Part shown: positions 62,701 to 64,000 of the stretch, one piece after another
Numbering within the stretch: the first letter of the stretch is position 1
Layout: each line of letters opens with the position of its first letter
NCBI GenBank assembly: GCA_964020975.1
Contig: CAXHWN010002187.1
Coordinates: 476,001-540,000, forward strand
Source: Hermodice carunculata
Lineage: Eukaryota; Annelida; Polychaeta; Eunicida; Amphinomidae
Reading direction: 5' to 3'
Length of the DNA stretch: 64,000 bases
Translations under genes and position numbers: made by a program
Notes under the pieces: model-generated
Database searches by the model: none
What the model was told of the DNA's origin: nothing
Seen by the model: only the letters and a program-made list of their open reading frames with translations

Positions 62701-63117
62701 CAGAGGCTCCAAGTAGAGCTGGGATAATAAAGGGAGATTTCCCTTCAGATATGAATTAAATCGGGAGACTTTTTTTTGGGGGGGGGGGTAAGGGAAGCAA
62801 GCTCCTAAGCTTACATAGGGGTGGGGGGGTGATCCATCGGAAAATGTTTGAAACGCATGCTCTCTTTAGTGCTTTCTGAGCCATTTCAGGTCTTATACGG
62901 GAACATTTTCCCTTCCCCATATTATCACAACTATCCTGCATTTGCATGAAAATGGCTTTTATTTTCTAACAGCATCATTTCACTTGTGAATTTTGTTTGG
63001 ATTTTTCAAAAATCTAAAAATCGGGAGTTTTTTTTAAATGTGGAGATCGGGAGAGTTTGTTAAAATGTAGTAAAAATCGAAAGATCTCCGAATAAAACGG
63101 GAGACTTGGAGCCTCTG
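62701..63117. mobile_element. 417-bp MITE with perfect 14-bp terminal inverted repeats
   Basis: It begins CAGAGGCTCCAAGT and ends with the exact inverse ACTTGGAGCCTCTG. TTTTTG stands directly on both outer sides, a candidate 6-bp target duplication. Inside are repeated ATCGGGAGACTTTT-like segments at both ends. It has no coding capacity. CAG-starting ends resemble hAT-type elements, but the flanking duplication is shorter than their usual 8 bp. Confidence 0.75.
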
Positions 63118-63784
63118 TTTTTGTCGGCCATAATAGCTTTTAGCTGATGTTCTTTGTACTGTGCAACCGACGTTAAATAAAACCGCGCGTCAATCCCTTA
63201 TAGGCGAGCGACCAACACCCAAAAAAGAGCTATATTTTAGGAGATTAATTACCCCACCGTACAGAAATATACAACATGTCCTAAATTTATCTTTAGCTTC
63301 TGGAGATAATATTTCGGCATGTTGTCCTTACTTCTGGTTGTTTTAGGGGGGAAAAAACAAAGCATACATAAAAGTATATATTTACTCTCACGATTTCACA
63401 TTATCTGTATATTGTACTGTATTGAAGCCATGAAACCCAATTTTAGAGCTTTATTGATAATGATATAGTGATTTTATATTACCGTCACCACTATTGTGGG
63501 ATTCCCTGAAATCCCTACTGTAACAATGGTAATATGTTCACTCACCCCTTCCATTTTTTGGCTAATTTCGATAATTTGTTGAAAATCATTAAACTGACAA
63601 CAGCATCATGTAATGACCACATTTGGTTGATATTAAGAGCGGGTACATCCGTACTGAGTTTTCAGAGAATCTGATATATGGTTGGGAAGCAAGAAGTCGA
63701 AAAACGAAAACGCACACAACTACAAAACAAAAGGACTGTGACAGTCCTGTGCTTAGCTGATCCTTCATGAACAAACAGGAGTGA
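63118..63784. other. No recognisable gene
   Basis: AT-rich; nothing supported. Confidence 0.5.
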
Positions 63785-64000
63785 TCAATGCCATTTAGGT
63801 AACAGCTTTCTTTGACCCTTCCACAAGGAACATTTTCACCAAGTTTCAGTATGATCTGAAAGACGGTTTGGAGAAGATGTCATAAATAGCGAAAACACAC
63901 AAACATTCATAAAAAAAAGAAAAAATAAGAGCGCCACCTCCTGAACAAATTAAGTTCTAGGGTTACCCGGAGGGTCCCCATGCAATTTCGAAGCAATTGG
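63785..64000 (-). repeat. Dispersed repeat family A, minus-strand copy, runs off the window
   Basis: Reverse complement matches 10900-11190 (GAAACTTGGTGAAAATGTTC, TTGTGGAAGGGTCAAAG, TATGAATGTTTGTGTGTTTT). Confidence 0.65.

Overview
The window is a gene-poor, AT-leaning piece of an animal nuclear genome, most likely a marine invertebrate. The base is packed with di-, tri- and tetranucleotide microsatellites, dispersed and tandem repeats, non-LTR retrotransposon (LINE) tails, LTR-retrotransposon fossils and small inverted-repeat DNA elements. The only host gene I can support is a split EF-hand protein of sarcoplasmic-calcium-binding type (exons near 14.75 kb and 20.24 kb, plus strand). That protein type and the repeat style would fit amphioxus, a hemichordate/echinoderm or a mollusc; I cannot decide between them.

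Layout. 0-10 kb: LINE fragments on both strands, a gag-like LTR fossil (about 5.2-6.1 kb) and (ATT/AGT)n-linked LINE 3' tails. 10-25 kb: dispersed and tandem repeats, the EF-hand gene, a tRNA-like SINE, a 1.19-kb inverted-repeat element made of palindromes (17.1-18.3 kb), a short hairpin (21.7 kb) and a PIF/Harbinger-type transposase remnant (24.1-24.7 kb). 25.361-40.170 kb: one large virus-like element (see next paragraph). 40-64 kb: a Ty3/Gypsy-type fossil (44.4-46.9 kb), a perfect 51-nt GC-rich palindrome (46.98 kb), several repeat families, two further inverted-repeat elements (62.13 and 62.70 kb) and long stretches with nothing recognisable.

The outstanding object is a roughly 14.8-kb Polinton/Maverick-adintovirus-like integrated element. 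It is bounded by long inverted repeats starting AGT and ending ACT. The repeats are arrays of about 20 short palindromes on each side. They enclose a strikingly GC- and CpG-rich 9.8-kb core. The rightward half of the core is a replication block: an N-terminal domain of unknown role, family B DNA polymerase motifs, a superfamily 1 helicase and a C-terminal HNH-type zinc domain. The leftward half carries a full-length DDE integrase and a virion block: phospholipase A2-like protein, basic core-like protein, double-jelly-roll-type major capsid, Ala/Gly-rich hydrophobic protein, penton/minor-capsid-like proteins and two unknowns. The two halves converge and meet at the integrase. It is a broken fossil, with of the order of half a dozen or more breaks in the coding core, and a host-type repeat has inserted into its left arm. 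I recognise no packaging ATPase or cysteine protease, and the polymerase-helicase-HNH arrangement is unlike that of a textbook Polinton, so this is the best candidate for an under-described system here.
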